The notes under the pieces were generated by a model. It was given only the letters and a program-made list of their open reading frames with translations, had not been told where the DNA came from and made no database searches. A stretch of 6,019 nucleotides of DNA from Planctomycetaceae bacterium (GTDB lineage: Bacteria; Planctomycetota; Planctomycetia; Pirellulales; UBA1268). The translations under genes and the position numbers were made by a program. The stretch lies in contig CANETO010000141.1 of assembly GCA_947440895.1 (NCBI GenBank), forward strand, positions 1-6,019. The letters run 5' to 3'. Positions 5,560 to 6,019 of the stretch are shown one piece after another; positions within the stretch are counted from its first letter, which is position 1; every line of letters begins with the position of its first letter.

Positions 5560-5650
5560 ATGGTAGCTGTCGCCAGCATCCGGGCCGGCCCTACCCGCCA
5601 TGATTTAGCTCCTCCGAATGCAGATGAGGACTGATCGACAGAGCGACCCC

Positions 5651-6017
5651 ATGAGACTGAGCTCACTTCTCGCCGAAGCCCGACCACACATCACTCGTTA
5701 TGGGCTGGCCGCAGCGTTCGTCATCGTCTGTGCTGGGGTCCGCCTGTATCTCGACGACGTTTTTCAAAAGTCGTTTTTTTAACCGTTTTTTTCTATCCCG
5801 CTGTTGTATTGGCCGCCTACTACTTCGGACTTCGACCTGCCCTCTTGGCGGCGGCGCTCAGTGCCGCTGCAATTCGATACTTCTTTATGGGGCCTAGAGG
5901 GCAGTTCTTTGATTTTGACAACCCCTGGAATCAGGAGCGACTTACGCTTTTTGTATTCGGGAGCTCGACGCTCGCCTGCCTCTTTCCGTCGAGCACACGG
6001 CCGGTGCCACTCGGTGA
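5651..6017 (+). pseudogene. Decayed second copy of the DUF4118 histidine kinase
   Basis: The first 43 codons (MRLSSLLAEARPHITRY...) match the start of the kinase at 3053, but frame ends at TAA 5780-5782 in a run of seven T. One extra T (or a -1 shift on TTT TAA) restores FFLTVFFYPAVVLAAYYFGL...AIRYFFMGPRGQFF, aligned without gaps to kinase residues 42-87 and beyond; over half the residues in the first 100 are identical by eye. Near 5970 the sequence becomes a 14-base exact match to the kinase C-terminus (4073-4086). In that third frame it reads ARLPLSVEHTAGATR and stops at TGA 6015-6017, like the ARLPLSIKPLA end of the intact gene. The linker, phosphoacceptor His and ATPase domain are therefore missing. 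The first frameshift is clear. The C-terminal join is less certain, because TM4 similarity (LACLF against IAYLF) reaches the same spot. No clear ribosome site precedes the ATG. It is unlikely to make a kinase. Confidence 0.75.
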
Positions 6018-6019
6018 TC

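Noticed and set aside
5560..5634. 24-codon plus-strand frame after the inverted repeat (MVAVASIRAG...)
   Set aside because: A purine-rich GGGGAGAGA precedes it, but GGAG is only three bases from the ATG, and there is no compositional or homology support.

Overview
The window is a GC-rich bacterial segment. By eye the SDR genes run to roughly two-thirds G+C or more, while the kinase is lower: one 60-base line I counted is 50%. The taxon cannot be fixed from sequence alone. A DUF433/DUF5615 toxin-antitoxin pair, an orphan DUF4118 histidine kinase and this type of MFS transporter would suit a planctomycete-like or similar large-genome Gram-negative bacterium. That is only a guess.

Left part (1-3005). 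A partial MFS transporter runs leftwards off the window edge. It diverges from two rightward extended SDR genes that lie 12 bases apart: a TIGR01777/YfcH-type oxidoreductase and a YxxxK-containing NAD-dependent epimerase/dehydratase-like protein. The divergent intergenic region carries repeated TGTCTATC-type half sites. One set forms a 17-bp near-palindrome overlapping a plausible -10 box, which looks like a TetR-type operator. The two SDRs probably form one transcription unit with an unknown substrate.

Middle (3053-4108). A complete membrane histidine kinase (DUF4118 membrane domain, HisKA_3-type phosphoacceptor, HATPase) has no response regulator beside it.

Right part (4109-6019). This part looks like an accessory or rearranged zone. 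Two 85-bp direct repeats (about 83% identical, ungapped) lie 916 bp apart. Each contains the 3' half of a tRNA-Phe(GAA)-like sequence on the minus strand, joined to about 38 bp that is not tRNA. They bracket a two-gene DUF433 antitoxin / DUF5615 PIN-like toxin cassette. To the right is a 53-codon minus-strand gene with its own RBS, a candidate promoter and a terminator. Last comes a damaged second copy of the histidine kinase. Its N-terminal half is frameshifted at a T7 run, and it then appears to jump to the kinase C-terminus across a short repeat, losing the catalytic core.

Taken together, the right half holds a small defence/stress-type cassette between tRNA-derived repeats, set between an intact sensor kinase and its decayed paralogue. 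The layout suggests past duplication, insertion and deletion at a tRNA-derived repeat site. I see no integrase, transposase, CRISPR array, rRNA or functional tRNA.
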